Part shown: one piece after another, positions 44,034 to 53,861 of the stretch
Layout: the number at the start of each line of letters is the position of its first letter
Numbering within the stretch: the first letter of the stretch is position 1
Source: Agrobacterium sp. a22-2
GTDB lineage: Bacteria > Pseudomonadota > Alphaproteobacteria > Rhizobiales > Rhizobiaceae
Reading direction: 5' to 3'
Assembly: GCF_012276985.1 (NCBI RefSeq)
Contig: NZ_JAAXMM010000001.1
Coordinates: 582,058-646,057, forward strand
DNA: 64,000 nt
Notes under the pieces: model-generated
Databases searched by the model: none
What the model was told of the DNA's origin: nothing
What the model saw: the letters and a program-made list of their open reading frames with translations, nothing else
Made by a program: the position numbers and the translations under genes

Positions 44034-44668
44034 CGATATCCGCCGAGAAGCAAACGGGTACTTCGCGCACACCCCGCGGTCGTCTCGCTGCGCTGGCCGG
44101 TGCCGGTTACGATATCCTCAAGCGGCTCAAGGAGAACCGCGACGGGATCGGTGGGGTGGAATTCGCTCTGATCGCACCGCTTCTGCTCGTGGTCTACATC
44201 TGCGCGTTCGAGCTGACGCTCGGCTTCAGCGTGGCCAAGCGCGCCACACGAACCGCCGGGACGATCGCCGATCTGGTGGCGCAGCAGAGTTCTGTGACCA
44301 AAGCCTTTCTCGCCACGATGCCCGACGTCGCAAACGCGATCTTCACCCCCTTCGACACGGCTGCCGAAGGCCAGACGATCGACCTGAAGATTACCGGAAT
44401 CGCCGTCGACAGCTCGGCAAACGCCACGGTCGCCTGGTCCTGGGCCGCCAACGGCACGACACCCTATGTTGCCGGCAGTGCGGTTGCCGTCCCTTCCGAC
44501 ATGCTGTCTGCCGATGTGTTCATGGTCCATACGGAGCTTAGCGTCCCACATACGCTGGTGATGTACCTGCCCGGAGCCGCTGCCAAGGAAACGCGCTCCG
44601 TCACCATCGACCGCGAATACTATTTCCAGCAGCGCACCGGCGAGACCATCGACTGCGGCGACTGCTGA
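44030..44668 (+). CDS. TadE/TadF-family pseudopilin
   Basis: A 212-residue protein starting with GTG that overlaps the previous stop. The segment ENRDGIGGVEFALIAPLLLVVYICAFELT (core GGVEFALIAPLLL, about 40-52) is the TadE-type prepilin N-region. The periplasmic part ends in ETIDCGDC with two cysteines. With the preceding gene it forms the pseudopilin pair. A large VWA-domain TadG, often encoded next, is not present; the following gene is deoB. Confidence 0.85.
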   Translation: MTISAEKQTGTSRTPRGRLAALAGAGYDILKRLKENRDGIGGVEFALIAPLLLVVYICAFELTLGFSVAKRATRTAGTIADLVAQQSSVTKAFLATMPDVANAIFTPFDTAAEGQTIDLKITGIAVDSSANATVAWSWAANGTTPYVAGSAVAVPSDMLSADVFMVHTELSVPHTLVMYLPGAAAKETRSVTIDREYYFQQRTGETIDCGDC

Positions 44669-44800
44669 AATCTGCCAAGGCAGTTGATCCCGCCAGCGGG
44701 CAATTTGCCAACCCCGACCTGACGGGATATTCATGCGCCTGAAGGCGGATGATGAAACGGGCCCGCGGATCAACCGCCGGCCTCGCCTTCCAGGTGAACA

Positions 44801-46021
44801 ATGGCACGTGCATTTCTCTTCGTACTGGATTCCTTCGGCGTCGGCGGCGCCCCGGACGCGCCCCGATACGGCGACGATGGGTCGAACACCTTCGGCCATA
44901 TCGCAGAGTTCTGCGCGGCGGGCGCCGCCGACCGAACTGGCTTGAGAACCGGCCCCTTGCATCTGCCCAACATGTCGGCGCTTGGCCTTGTCCATATTGC
45001 CAAGATGGCCAGCGGCGACTTGCCGGCCGGCATGCCGGTGCCGGAACGGATTTTTGGCCTGCACGGCGCGGCCAGCGAGATATCCCACGGCAAGGACACG
45101 CCATCGGGCCACTGGGAAATCGCCGGTACGCCCGTGATGTTCGACTGGGGGTATTTCTCCAACGAGGATGAGGCCTTTCCGGCCGACCTGGTCGAGGCCA
45201 TCTGCGAACAGGCCTCCCTGCCCGGCATTCTGGGCAATTGCCATGCCTCGGGAACCGACATCATCGCCCGGCTTGGCGAGGAGCATATCCGCACCGGCAA
45301 GCCGATCTGTTACACATCGTCGGATTCGGTCTTCCAGATTGCCGCCCATGAGACGCATTTCGGACTCGACCGGCTGATTGCGCTCTGTCAGATCGTCCGC
45401 AAGCTCGTCGATCCGCTGAATATCGGCCGGGTCATCGCCCGGCCCTTCATCGGCGAGACGCCGGCCACCTTCGAGCGCACTGGCAACCGCCGCGACTTTT
45501 CCGTGCTGCCGCCCGAACCGACGCTGCTCGACCGGCTGACCGATGCAGGACGTAAGGTGCATGCGGTCGGCAAGATCGGCGATATCTTCGCCCATCAGGG
45601 CGTGACGCGGGTGATCAAGGCGAATGGCAATATGGCGCTGATGGATGCCACGCTGAAGGTGATGGAGGAGGCGGAAGACGGCGACCTGGTCTTCACCAAT
45701 TTCGTCGATTTCGACATGCTGTTCGGCCACCGCCGCGACGTGGCCGGTTATGCCGCAGCTCTTGAGGCTTTCGACCTGCGGCTTCCCGAGGTCCACCGCA
45801 AACTGAAGCCGGGCGACATGGTCATCCTCACGGCCGATCATGGCTGCGATCCGACCTGGCGCGGCACCGATCACACGCGCGAACGCGTGCCGATCATCGC
45901 CTTCGGTCCGGGCATCCGCTCACGATCGATCGGGGTGCGCGACACCTATGCCGATATCGGCGCCACAGTCGCCGCGCATCTCGGCATAACACCCGGCCCC
46001 TATGGCAGGAGCTTCCTTTGA
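44801..46021 (+). CDS. deoB: phosphopentomutase DeoB
   Basis: A 406-residue alkaline-phosphatase-superfamily enzyme that interconverts ribose or deoxyribose 1- and 5-phosphates with Mn2+. Metal-site motifs are visible: [11 protein letters not shown] (about 10), [15 protein letters not shown] with the phospho-accepting Thr (about 92), DFDMLFGHR (about 305) and [16 protein letters not shown] (about 348). It begins a plus-strand deoB-add-upp run and overlaps add by three bases. Confidence 0.95.
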   Translation: MARAFLFVLDSFGVGGAPDAPRYGDDGSNTFGHIAEFCAAGAADRTGLRTGPLHLPNMSALGLVHIAKMASGDLPAGMPVPERIFGLHGAASEISHGKDTPSGHWEIAGTPVMFDWGYFSNEDEAFPADLVEAICEQASLPGILGNCHASGTDIIARLGEEHIRTGKPICYTSSDSVFQIAAHETHFGLDRLIALCQIVRKLVDPLNIGRVIARPFIGETPATFERTGNRRDFSVLPPEPTLLDRLTDAGRKVHAVGKIGDIFAHQGVTRVIKANGNMALMDATLKVMEEAEDGDLVFTNFVDFDMLFGHRRDVAGYAAALEAFDLRLPEVHRKLKPGDMVILTADHGCDPTWRGTDHTRERVPIIAFGPGIRSRSIGVRDTYADIGATVAAHLGITPGPYGRSFL

Positions 46022-46986
46022 CCGCCCTTCTGAAGAAAGCCGAACTACATTGCCATGTCGAGGGTGCGGCGCCGCCGGCGCTGACCTTGCGGCAGGCGGA
46101 GATATACGGCGTCGACACGTCCCATTTCATCCGCGACGGTGTCTATGTCTGGGAGGATTTCACCAGCTTCATAGCCTGCTATGATGCCGTGGCATCGGTC
46201 TTTCGCACGGCCGAGGATTACGCCGCCCTTGCCGAAGCCTATCTTCTGGAGCTGTCGGCGGCGAATACGATCTATAGCGAGCTGTTCATTTCGCCCGATC
46301 ACGGCGAGGCCGTCGGATTGCCGGCTGAACACTATATCGCCGGGTTGGCCAGCGGCATCCTGTCAGCGCGCGAAAAGACCGGCATCGAATGCCGCATGGT
46401 GATCATCGGCGAACGGCATCTGGGACCTGACAACGTCATCCGCCGGGCGGAATACACCGCGAAACTCGGTCATCCGCTGGTCACCGGCTTCAATATGGCC
46501 GGCGAGGAGCGCATGGGCCGCGTCGCCGACTATGCCCGCGCCTTCGACATCGTGCGGGAGGCAGGCCTTGGGATCACCATTCATGCCGGCGAACTCTGCG
46601 GCGCCTTCAGCGTCGCCGACGCGCTGGACCTGGTCAAACCGTCCCGCATCGGCCACGGTGTGCGGGCGATCGAGGATCCGGACCTGGTCAAGCGGCTGGC
46701 CGATCTCGGCACCGTGCTGGAAGTCTGCCCTGGTTCCAACATCGCCCTCAAGGTCTTTGCGGATTACAAGCACCATCCGCTTCGCGCCTTCGTCGATGCC
46801 GGCGTTCGCGTCACACTCAGTTCTGATGATCCGCCTTTCTTCCACACGTCGCTTGCCAACGAATACAGGATCGCGTCGCAGGAGATGGGTTTTTCCGACG
46901 CAGAGATCAACGCCATGACGCGGACGTCCATAGAGGCGGCCTTCGTGGACGATTCGACGCGGCACTCCCTGCTTTCCAGGCTCTGA
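46018..46986 (+). CDS. add: adenosine deaminase
   Basis: A 322-residue zinc amidohydrolase converting adenosine or deoxyadenosine to inosine. [10 protein letters not shown] (residues 8-17) gives the first two Zn ligands, TIHAGE (about 195) the next His and catalytic Glu, GHGVRA (about 217) the following His, and SSDDPPFF (about 275) the metal Asp. Translation seems to start at TTG, overlapping the deoB stop as TTGA, with AGGAG six to ten bases upstream. Inosine would pass to PunA. Confidence 0.93.
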   Translation: MTALLKKAELHCHVEGAAPPALTLRQAEIYGVDTSHFIRDGVYVWEDFTSFIACYDAVASVFRTAEDYAALAEAYLLELSAANTIYSELFISPDHGEAVGLPAEHYIAGLASGILSAREKTGIECRMVIIGERHLGPDNVIRRAEYTAKLGHPLVTGFNMAGEERMGRVADYARAFDIVREAGLGITIHAGELCGAFSVADALDLVKPSRIGHGVRAIEDPDLVKRLADLGTVLEVCPGSNIALKVFADYKHHPLRAFVDAGVRVTLSSDDPPFFHTSLANEYRIASQEMGFSDAEINAMTRTSIEAAFVDDSTRHSLLSRL

Positions 46987-47096
46987 AGGACCCGTGGCTG
47001 GGGATGGCCCGATAATTCAGCGGTTCGCTTCTTGCGAGCCTATGCACTCCGGTGAATAAACAAGGTCAACGGATAGATTTAACGGAAGGCTTTCTC

Positions 47097-47726
47097 ATGG
47101 ACGGCGTTACAGTCATCGACCACCCCCTCGTTCAGCACAAGCTGACCATCATGCGTCGCAAGGAAACCTCGACGGCGAGCTTTCGTCGCCTGCTGCGCGA
47201 GATCTCGACTTTACTCTGCTATGAGATCACCCGCGATCTCGAACTGACCATGGAGACCATCGAGACGCCGCTGATGGAAATGCAGGCGCCGGTTCTCGAA
47301 GGCAAGAAGCTGGTGTTCGCCTCCATCCTCAGGGCCGGCAACGGCCTTCTGGAAGGTATGCTGGAGCTGGTTCCCTCGGCCCGCGTCTCGCATATCGGCG
47401 TTTACCGCGACCATGAGACGCTGCAGCCGGTGGAGTATTACTTCAAGGCTCCGGAAGATGTCGCCGAGCGCCTGATCATCGTGGTCGACCCCATGCTGGC
47501 GACCGGCAATTCCTCGATCGCCGCCATCGACAAGCTGAAGGAACGCGGCGCCCATAATATCCGCTTCCTCTGCCTGCTGGCGGCGCCGGAGGGCCTGAAG
47601 AATTTCCGCGACGCGCATCCCGACGTGCCGGTTTATACCGCCTCGATCGACAGCCATCTCAACGAAAAGGGCTATATCGTACCCGGTCTCGGCGACGCCG
47701 GCGATCGCATGTACGGCACGAAGTAA
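47097..47726 (+). CDS. upp: uracil phosphoribosyltransferase
   Basis: A 209-residue enzyme making UMP from uracil and PRPP. N-terminal [17 protein letters not shown] (shown as HPLVQHKL), the flexible-loop [10 protein letters not shown] (about 79-88) and the PRPP motif [11 protein letters not shown] (about 128) are in place, and the C-terminus [17 protein letters not shown] is typical. The start at 47097 has GGAAGG eight bases upstream and gives the standard length. It salvages uracil released from uridine and deoxyuridine. Confidence 0.95.
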   Translation: MDGVTVIDHPLVQHKLTIMRRKETSTASFRRLLREISTLLCYEITRDLELTMETIETPLMEMQAPVLEGKKLVFASILRAGNGLLEGMLELVPSARVSHIGVYRDHETLQPVEYYFKAPEDVAERLIIVVDPMLATGNSSIAAIDKLKERGAHNIRFLCLLAAPEGLKNFRDAHPDVPVYTASIDSHLNEKGYIVPGLGDAGDRMYGTK

Positions 47727-47832
47727 CTTTGCGGCAGCTTGCGCCCGGATCTGCTGCATAGAGCCGGACGAGCGGCAAAGCATTCAATTGGGCACAAAAC
47801 GCTCCGGGTTCCTTAACCACACCTTCACGAAC

Positions 47833-47868
47833 CGGCCCGCGATCCCGACATTGCGGGCCGTTTTGTTT
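47833..47868 (+). terminator. intrinsic terminator downstream of upp
   Basis: CGGCCCGC-12 base loop-GCGGGCCG followed by TTTTGTTT. It lies about 107 bases after the upp stop and 79 bases before the aspartic protease start, and should end the deoB-add-upp transcript. Confidence 0.8.
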
Positions 47869-47946
47869 GCTCCGTTAGCGGTATTTTGAAACTGTCGCCG
47901 ACAGAATCGGACCGTGCCGAACCTTTGCCAAGGGAGTGTCGAAACC

Positions 47947-48480
47947 ATGCTGATGCGCAGTCTTGTCGTGCTGGCCGTCGTCAGCGTCGTCGCCCTGCAG
48001 GTTCCCTCCGTCTTCGAGAGGATGGAAAACCGCCGGGACGTGTCCGATGGCACAGGCGGTGCGGCCGGCGGATCGGCCGACGAGACGGCCCTGGTCAGCA
48101 CGTCTTCCGGCGGAACCGTCGTGCTCGACGCCGATCGTCAGGGGCATTATCGCGGCGATTTCCGGATCAACGGCAAAGCCGTCGAGGGCATGATCGACAC
48201 CGGCGCCTCGCTGGTGGCGCTCAACGAGACGACCGCGCGGCGCCTCGGCTACGGCGCCACCGCACTGGACTTCAAATATGCCGTCAACACGGCCAATGGC
48301 AAGACGGAAGCCGCCCATGTGACGCTCCGGCGCGTCGAGATCGGTGGCATCAGGGTCGAGGAGGTCGATGCCATGGTGCTGCGCGACAAGGCGCTGTCGA
48401 CTACGCTGATCGGCATGAGTTTCCTCAAGCAGATCGGCAGCTACGCCGTTGAGAACGACGTGCTAAGGCTTAGCCGCTGA
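47947..48480 (+). CDS. membrane-anchored retropepsin-like aspartic protease (clan AA, TIGR02281-type)
   Basis: A 177-residue protein with one N-terminal helix (LMRSLVVLAVVSVVALQ) and a single retroviral-type aspartic protease domain. The catalytic motif MIDTGASLVAL (Asp at about residue 82) and the later GMSFLKQIGSY flap-side segment match this bacterial family, which probably acts as a periplasmic homodimer. The start at 47947 has GGAG upstream. It lies between upp and the convergent deoA with six bases before deoA's stop; a link to nucleoside metabolism is not evident. Confidence 0.85.
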   Translation: MLMRSLVVLAVVSVVALQVPSVFERMENRRDVSDGTGGAAGGSADETALVSTSSGGTVVLDADRQGHYRGDFRINGKAVEGMIDTGASLVALNETTARRLGYGATALDFKYAVNTANGKTEAAHVTLRRVEIGGIRVEEVDAMVLRDKALSTTLIGMSFLKQIGSYAVENDVLRLSR

Positions 48481-48486
48481 CATCTG

Positions 48487-49800
48487 TCATATGCGCTTGA
48501 GAATGACGTCCGACACAGGCGGCTGTTGCTGGCTGATCTGATAGCTTGCCTTCAGGGCCTGTGCGGCGCGCTCGCCGCCGTCCGGATCGACGGCATGCAC
48601 CATGCCGATCAGGTCTCCCTTGGAGACCTCTGTTCCCAACGGCAGCAGCCGGCTGAAGCCGACGCGATGGTCTATCCCATCCGACGGACGACGACGCCCG
48701 CCACCCAGATCAACGACCGCCATGCCGATCGCCCGGGTGCTGCAGGCCGACAGCCAGCCGTCGCGCGCCGCCAGTACCGGGATTTCCACCGGCGGGCTGG
48801 CGAGGTAATGCGAGGGATCCTCGATGAAATCGACAGGGCCTCCGAGACTATGAACCATGCGGCTGAAAATCTCGGCGGCGCGACCGGACGACAGGGCCTC
48901 ACGGCAGCGGGCTTCCGCCACATCCCGGTCAGCCACCACGCCGGCATTGACCAGCATCTCGGCACCCAGCGCCAGGGTTACGACTTCAAGCCGCGTTCCG
49001 GCCTTACGGCCTGCCAGAAAATCCACGCAGTTTATCACTTCCAGCGCATTGCCTGCGGCATCGGCCAGCGGCTGGTTCATGTCCGTCAGGACGGCCGAAG
49101 TCTTCATGCCGGCGCCATTGGCCACGTCGACGAGCGATCGGGCCAGCGTTTCGGCTTCCTCCAGGCTGGTCATGAAGGCGCCGTTGCCGACCTTGACGTC
49201 GAGCACCAGCGTCTGAAGGCCGGCGGCCAGCTTTTTCGACAGGATGGAGGCGGTGATCAGCGGCACGGATTCCACCGTCGCGGTCACGTCGCGGATGGCA
49301 TAGAGCTGCCTGTCGGCCGGCGCGAGGTCCTCCGTCTGGCCGATGATGGCACAGCCGACCTGTTCGACGGTGCGATGGAAGGTGGCATTGTCCGGCATGA
49401 CGTCATAGCCGGGGATCGACTGCAGCTTGTCGAGCGTGCCGCCGGTATGGCCGAGGCCACGGCCTGATATCATCGGCACAGCCAGCCCGCAGGCCGCGGC
49501 GATCGGCGCCAGCATCAGCGATACGTTGTCGCCGACACCGCCGGTCGAATGTTTGTCGGCGATCGGCCGGGCGATATCGGACCAAGACAGCACGGCCCCG
49601 GAATCGCGCATGGCCACCGTCAGCGCCACGGTTTCCTCGCGGCTCATACCGCGGAAGAACACCGCCATGGCGAAGGCGGCGATCTGCCCCTCGGACAGGG
49701 TCTCGCTCTTCATTGCGCCAATAAAGGCGGCAATTTCGGCGGCGCTCAACACGGCGCCGTCGCGTTTGCGCCTGATTATTTCCTGGGGAATCATCATCAA
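48487..49800 (-). CDS. deoA: thymidine phosphorylase DeoA
   Basis: A 437-residue enzyme cleaving thymidine or deoxyuridine with phosphate to the base and deoxyribose 1-phosphate. The signature DKHSTGGVGDNVSLMLAP (shown as KHSTGGVGD, about 82-90), MISGRGLGHTGGTLDK in part (about 116) and the helical N-terminal domain (IPQEIIRRKRDG) are clear. Usual length. It overlaps deoC by four bases and ends the eight-gene minus-strand operon. Confidence 0.95.
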   Translation of the reverse strand: MMMIPQEIIRRKRDGAVLSAAEIAAFIGAMKSETLSEGQIAAFAMAVFFRGMSREETVALTVAMRDSGAVLSWSDIARPIADKHSTGGVGDNVSLMLAPIAAACGLAVPMISGRGLGHTGGTLDKLQSIPGYDVMPDNATFHRTVEQVGCAIIGQTEDLAPADRQLYAIRDVTATVESVPLITASILSKKLAAGLQTLVLDVKVGNGAFMTSLEEAETLARSLVDVANGAGMKTSAVLTDMNQPLADAAGNALEVINCVDFLAGRKAGTRLEVVTLALGAEMLVNAGVVADRDVAEARCREALSSGRAAEIFSRMVHSLGGPVDFIEDPSHYLASPPVEIPVLAARDGWLSACSTRAIGMAVVDLGGGRRRPSDGIDHRVGFSRLLPLGTEVSKGDLIGMVHAVDPDGGERAAQALKASYQISQQQPPVSDVILKRI

Positions 49801-50570
49801 TATCCTGTGGCCTGGGCAATGGACGGGCCGCCGCCGAGGATCGAGAGAATATCGTCCAGAAGCCCGGAGGCCCCGAAGCGGAAGGTGGAGGGCATGACCC
49901 AGTCCTCGCCCATGATGGTATCGGCCAGCCGCAGATAGAGGGCGGCATCGGCAACGCTTGAGATGCCGCCCGCCGGCTTGAAGCCGACCTTGCGGCGGCT
50001 GTCGCGGATCGCCCGCAGCATGATGTCCGTCGCCTCGAGCGTCGCATTGACGGCAACCTTGCCGGTCGACGTCTTGATGAAATCGGCGCCGGCGGCAATG
50101 GCGAGTTCCGAGGCCTGGCGCATCAGTGCGCTATCCTTCAACTCGCCGGTTTCCAGAATGGTCTTCAGCAGCGTCGGCGGCGGGCAGACTTGGCGCACCG
50201 CCGTTACCATTGATGTGACCGCCGCCTCGTCGCCGGCCATCAGGGCGCGATAGGGGATGACCAGGTCGATCTCGTCGGCACCATCGGCCACGGCGCGTTC
50301 CGTCTCCGCGACGACCGTTGCAATATCGAGTTCACCTGAAGGAAAATTGACGACCGTCGCAATGCGGACCAGGGAATCGCTGCCAAGAATGCCGCGGGCC
50401 TGGGCCACGAAGCGCGGCCAGATGCAGATGGCGGCCGTGTGGCCGAACGGCGTTCTGGCTCGGGCACAGAGTTCCTCTATGGCGGCCGGCGTGCAGTCGT
50501 CCTTCAGATTGGTGAGATCCAGAAGCGACAGTGCGACAGACGCGGTCTCGCGCAATTCGTGACTATCCAA
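49797..50570 (-). CDS. deoC: deoxyribose-phosphate aldolase DeoC
   Basis: A 257-residue class I aldolase splitting deoxyribose 5-phosphate into acetaldehyde and glyceraldehyde 3-phosphate. LLDLTNLKDDCT marks the N-terminus, VVNFPSGE the first barrel part, EIDLVIPYRALMAGD the middle, and the Schiff-base lysine is in GADFIKTSTGK (about residue 166). It overlaps both deoA and punA, so the three are probably translationally coupled. It completes deoxynucleoside breakdown started by DeoA, PunA and DeoB. Confidence 0.95.
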   Translation of the reverse strand: MDSHELRETASVALSLLDLTNLKDDCTPAAIEELCARARTPFGHTAAICIWPRFVAQARGILGSDSLVRIATVVNFPSGELDIATVVAETERAVADGADEIDLVIPYRALMAGDEAAVTSMVTAVRQVCPPPTLLKTILETGELKDSALMRQASELAIAAGADFIKTSTGKVAVNATLEATDIMLRAIRDSRRKVGFKPAGGISSVADAALYLRLADTIMGEDWVMPSTFRFGASGLLDDILSILGGGPSIAQATGY

Positions 50571-51372
50571 GCTGTGGTCCTCCGCCCGAGATCATCGTTT
50601 TCAGGATCGCGGCAAGTCGCTTTCCGCCAATCGGGGCCATGTCCTTGGTTTCGGCGTGGCTGAGTTCGGCGCCCGTCATTCCAGCCCCATAATTGGTGAT
50701 AACCGAGGCTGCGGCAACCCGGAGGCCGAAAAAACGTGCGAGGATCACTTCCGGCACCGTCGACATGCCGACCGCATCGGCACCCAGAATGCGTGCCATG
50801 CGGATTTCCGCCGGCGTTTCGAAGCTTGGTCCGGAGAACCACATATAGACGCCTGTGGCCAGCGGAATTCCGGCGATCGCTGCGGCCTTGCGCATGGCTT
50901 CGGAGAGGTCCGTGTCGTAGGCGCTGGTCATGCCGACGAAGCGATCGTCGCTGCCCTCGCCGATCAGCGGATTGAGGCCGGAGAAATTGATGTGATCGGC
51001 GATCTGCATGACCGAGCCCGGCGGCAGATCCTCGCGCAGCGAGCCGGCCGAATTGGTGAGGATCAGCGATTGCACGCCAAGGCCCTTCAGCACCTCGATC
51101 GGCAGGCGCATGGCATTGGCGTCGCCCTTCTCATAATAATGGATGCGGCCGGCCAGCATGATCACCGGAACGCCACCGATCGTTCCCGCCACCAGCTCGC
51201 CGGCATGGCCGGAGACGCCGCTCACCGGGAATCCGGGCAATTGCTCGTAGGGAATACGAACAGGATCTGCGACCTCTTCAACGAGCGATCCGAGACCGGA
51301 GCCGAGCACCACGGCATGGCGGGGTATCAGGCCATTCAGCCTGTCCACCAGGAGGTCGATCGCATCCCTCAT
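50563..51372 (-). CDS. punA: purine nucleoside phosphorylase
   Basis: A 269-residue trimeric-type purine nucleoside phosphorylase. Phosphate and nucleoside site motifs are seen: VLGSGLGSL (about 22), SGHAGELVAG (about 55), LTNSAGSL (about 105), SGPSFETPAE (about 183) with its Glu/Met region GMSTVPEV, and a C-terminal TNYGAGM with the purine-binding Asn. The start at 51372 overlaps the cdd stop (ATGA); the frame to 51609 is a cdd shadow. Confidence 0.93.
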   Translation of the reverse strand: MRDAIDLLVDRLNGLIPRHAVVLGSGLGSLVEEVADPVRIPYEQLPGFPVSGVSGHAGELVAGTIGGVPVIMLAGRIHYYEKGDANAMRLPIEVLKGLGVQSLILTNSAGSLREDLPPGSVMQIADHINFSGLNPLIGEGSDDRFVGMTSAYDTDLSEAMRKAAAIAGIPLATGVYMWFSGPSFETPAEIRMARILGADAVGMSTVPEVILARFFGLRVAAASVITNYGAGMTGAELSHAETKDMAPIGGKRLAAILKTMISGGGPQLG

Positions 51373-51761
51373 CCGAGCAGGTCCGTCTTGAAGCTCAGGG
51401 GCAGAAGCTCGTCCATGGTCAGGGTCTTTTTGACGCCGGCCTCGTCGCAGAGATAGATGCGGGTATCGGCGGAGGCGAATTCGGCGATCTTCTGCCGGCA
51501 ACCGCCGCAGGGCGGGCACAGCGCCAGTTTCTCGGCGATCACCGCCATCTCGACGATCTTCCTGGCGCCGCCCATGACCATGCAACCGATCGCGGTCGGT
51601 TCGGCACACCAGCCCTGGGGGAAGGACAGGTTCTCGATGTTGGCGCCAGTATAGATCCGGCCATCATCGGCACGGATGGCAGCACCCACCGGGAATTTCG
51701 AATAGGGCGCATGGGCAAAGGCCATGGCGTCCCGTGCGGCCTCGAACAGATCGTGAGACAT
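51369..51761 (-). CDS. cdd: cytidine deaminase
   Basis: A 130-residue zinc enzyme, the short tetrameric form, converting cytidine or deoxycytidine to uridine. The active-site Cys and Glu are in WCAEPTAI (about 50-57) and the two further Zn ligands in PCGGCRQ (about 85-91). The start at 51761 has GGAG nine bases upstream; the frame to 51791 overlaps the permease gene's end. It directly follows the transporter genes. Confidence 0.93.
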   Translation of the reverse strand: MSHDLFEAARDAMAFAHAPYSKFPVGAAIRADDGRIYTGANIENLSFPQGWCAEPTAIGCMVMGGARKIVEMAVIAEKLALCPPCGGCRQKIAEFASADTRIYLCDEAGVKKTLTMDELLPLSFKTDLLG

Positions 51762-51765
51762 CGGT

Positions 51766-52737
51766 TCAGCGCTCCTTGACATAGGGGACACCGCCGGCCT
51801 TCGGCGGGTTGGCGGCGCCGATGAAACCGGCGAGCAGAATGCAGGTCAGCACATAGGGCAGCGCCTGGAAGATCTGCACCGGCACTTCACCGATCAGCGG
51901 CACGGATTTGCCCTGCATGAAGTTGGCCAGCGCATCGAGAAAGCCGAACAGCAGGCAGGCGAGCATCACCGGTACCGGCTTCCATTTGGCAAAGATCAGC
52001 GCGGCGAGCGCGATATAGCCTTTGCCGGCCGACATGTTGTTGATGAAGGCGGCCGACTGGGCGATCGCCAGATAGGTGCCGGAAAAGCCGCAAAGGAAGC
52101 CGGCGACGATGACGGCGCGGTAGCGCAGCCAGACGACCGAAATGCCGGCTGTGTCGACAGCGCCCGGGTTCTCGCCAACGGCGCGCAGGCGAAGGCCGAA
52201 TCGCGTGCGGTAAAGCACCCACCAAGACAGAGGCACGGCGAGGAAGGCGAGATAGGTGAGCAGGTTGTTGCCGGAGATGACGTTGGCATAAAGCGGGCCG
52301 ATGACCGGCACGTCGCGCATGAAGTCGACACCTGGCAGGGTGATCGGCGAAAAACGACCTTCGGGCGGCAATTGCGGTGTCCGGCCGCCCTGGCGGAACC
52401 AGGCCTGCCCCAGAACGATGGTGAGACCGGCGGCGACGAAATTGATGGCGACGCCCGAGACGATCTGATTGCCGCGATTGGTGATTGAGGCAAAACCGTG
52501 CACCAGCGACAGGGCGATCGATACGCCGATGCCTGTCGCAAGGCCGATGAAGGCGGAGCCGGTCATATAGGCGGCAACCGCCGAAGCGAAAGCGGCGGCC
52601 AGCATCTTGCCTTCAAGGCCGATGTCGAAAATGCCGGCGCGCTCGGAGAACAGACCGGCGAGAGCGGTGAAGATCAGCGGGATCGACAGGCGGATGGTGG
52701 AGCCGAGGATGCTGATGAAGATATCGAAATTGTCCAT
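51766..52737 (-). CDS. nucleoside-type ABC transporter permease (second subunit)
   Basis: A 323-residue permease of the BPD_transp_2 family with about nine hydrophobic segments. PLIFTALAGLFSERAGIFDIGLEGKM (core SERAGIFDIGLEGKM) is the family landmark, matching NupQ/RbsC-type proteins. It pairs with the longer permease upstream, the usual arrangement for BmpA-dependent nucleoside importers. The start at 52737 has GAGGGCAGGA; the longer frame runs into the upstream gene. Confidence 0.92.
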   Translation of the reverse strand: MDNFDIFISILGSTIRLSIPLIFTALAGLFSERAGIFDIGLEGKMLAAAFASAVAAYMTGSAFIGLATGIGVSIALSLVHGFASITNRGNQIVSGVAINFVAAGLTIVLGQAWFRQGGRTPQLPPEGRFSPITLPGVDFMRDVPVIGPLYANVISGNNLLTYLAFLAVPLSWWVLYRTRFGLRLRAVGENPGAVDTAGISVVWLRYRAVIVAGFLCGFSGTYLAIAQSAAFINNMSAGKGYIALAALIFAKWKPVPVMLACLLFGFLDALANFMQGKSVPLIGEVPVQIFQALPYVLTCILLAGFIGAANPPKAGGVPYVKER

Positions 52738-52747
52738 GGTCCTGCCC

Positions 52748-53854
52748 TCACGCCTTTCCGACGAATTGCTGGTAGACCCGGACGATGGCCGGGCGGAACA
52801 TGTATTCGAGCGCGCCGGCAAACAGGATGACCAGACCCTGGATGACGACGATCATGTCGCGGGTGATGTTGGGCATGTCGAATGAGAGTTCGGCGCCGCC
52901 CTGGTAGAGAATGCCGAACAGGATCGCAGCGAGGATGATGCCAACCGGATGGTTGCGGCCCATCAGCGACACGGCAATGCCGACGAAGCCGGCACCGCCG
53001 ACGAATTCCACTTGCAGGCGGGCCGAGGCCCCCATCACGGAGTTGAGGGCCATCATGCCGGCAAGGCCGCCGGAGATCAGCATGGTAACGATGACGGTGC
53101 GGACATAGGGAATGCCGGCATAGGCGGCGGCAGACCGGCTGATGCCCATGGTGCGCATTTCATAGCCGAACTTGGTGCGCCAGATCAGGAACCAGATGAC
53201 GACGCACATGACCAGCGCGATCAGGAAGGAGGCGTTGAACGGCGCCGGCCCGAGCTTCATGCCGAACATCGCCATCAGCCAGTCGAGCTTCGGCAATTGC
53301 CCGCCGGGCAGGAAGGTGCGGGTTTCAGGCGCCATCTTGCCAGGCACGATCAGCACGTTGACGAGAAGATAGACCATCAGCGCGGCGCCGATGAAATTGA
53401 ACATGATGGTGGTGATGACGATATGGCTGCCGCGCTTGGCCTGCAGCCAGGCGGGGATCAGTGCCCAGGCAGCGCCAAACACCGCCGCACCGATCACCGC
53501 GAAGGGCATGGTCACATACCAGGGCACGTAATGGTCGAAGGCCAGCGCCACCAGCGCCGCGCCCAAGCCGCCGATATAGGCCTGGCCTTCCGAACCGATA
53601 TTGAACAGGCCGGCATGGATGGCCACCGCCACCGACAGGCCGGTGAAGATGAAGTTGGTGGCGTAATAAAGGGTGAAACCAATGCCCTCGCCGCGGCCAA
53701 GCGCGCCCTGCAGCATCAGCTTGAGCGCCTCATAGGGGCTTTCGCCGATGATCCAGACCACCAGGCCGGAAATGAGGAAGGCCAGGATGAGGTTGATGAC
53801 CGGCAGGAGTGCGTAATTGATCCAGTTTGGAAGCGGTACGGAAGCGGTGCTCAT
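52748..53854 (-). CDS. nucleoside-type ABC transporter permease (first subunit)
   Basis: A 368-residue permease of the BPD_transp_2 family, of the longer NupP type. HAGLFNIGSEGQAYIGGLGAALV (core GLFNIGSEGQ), GSHIVITTIMFNFIGAAL in part and RSAAAYAGIP are landmarks. It lies between ATPase and second permease genes. The start at 53854 has TGAGGAC eight bases upstream; ATG 53872 would overlap the ATPase gene. Confidence 0.92.
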   Translation of the reverse strand: MSTASVPLPNWINYALLPVINLILAFLISGLVVWIIGESPYEALKLMLQGALGRGEGIGFTLYYATNFIFTGLSVAVAIHAGLFNIGSEGQAYIGGLGAALVALAFDHYVPWYVTMPFAVIGAAVFGAAWALIPAWLQAKRGSHIVITTIMFNFIGAALMVYLLVNVLIVPGKMAPETRTFLPGGQLPKLDWLMAMFGMKLGPAPFNASFLIALVMCVVIWFLIWRTKFGYEMRTMGISRSAAAYAGIPYVRTVIVTMLISGGLAGMMALNSVMGASARLQVEFVGGAGFVGIAVSLMGRNHPVGIILAAILFGILYQGGAELSFDMPNITRDMIVVIQGLVILFAGALEYMFRPAIVRVYQQFVGKA

Positions 53855-53861
53855 CAAGTCC

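Noticed and set aside
51373..51609. Upstream extension of the punA frame
   Set aside because: It is a shadow of cdd; the homologous N-terminus begins at 51372.
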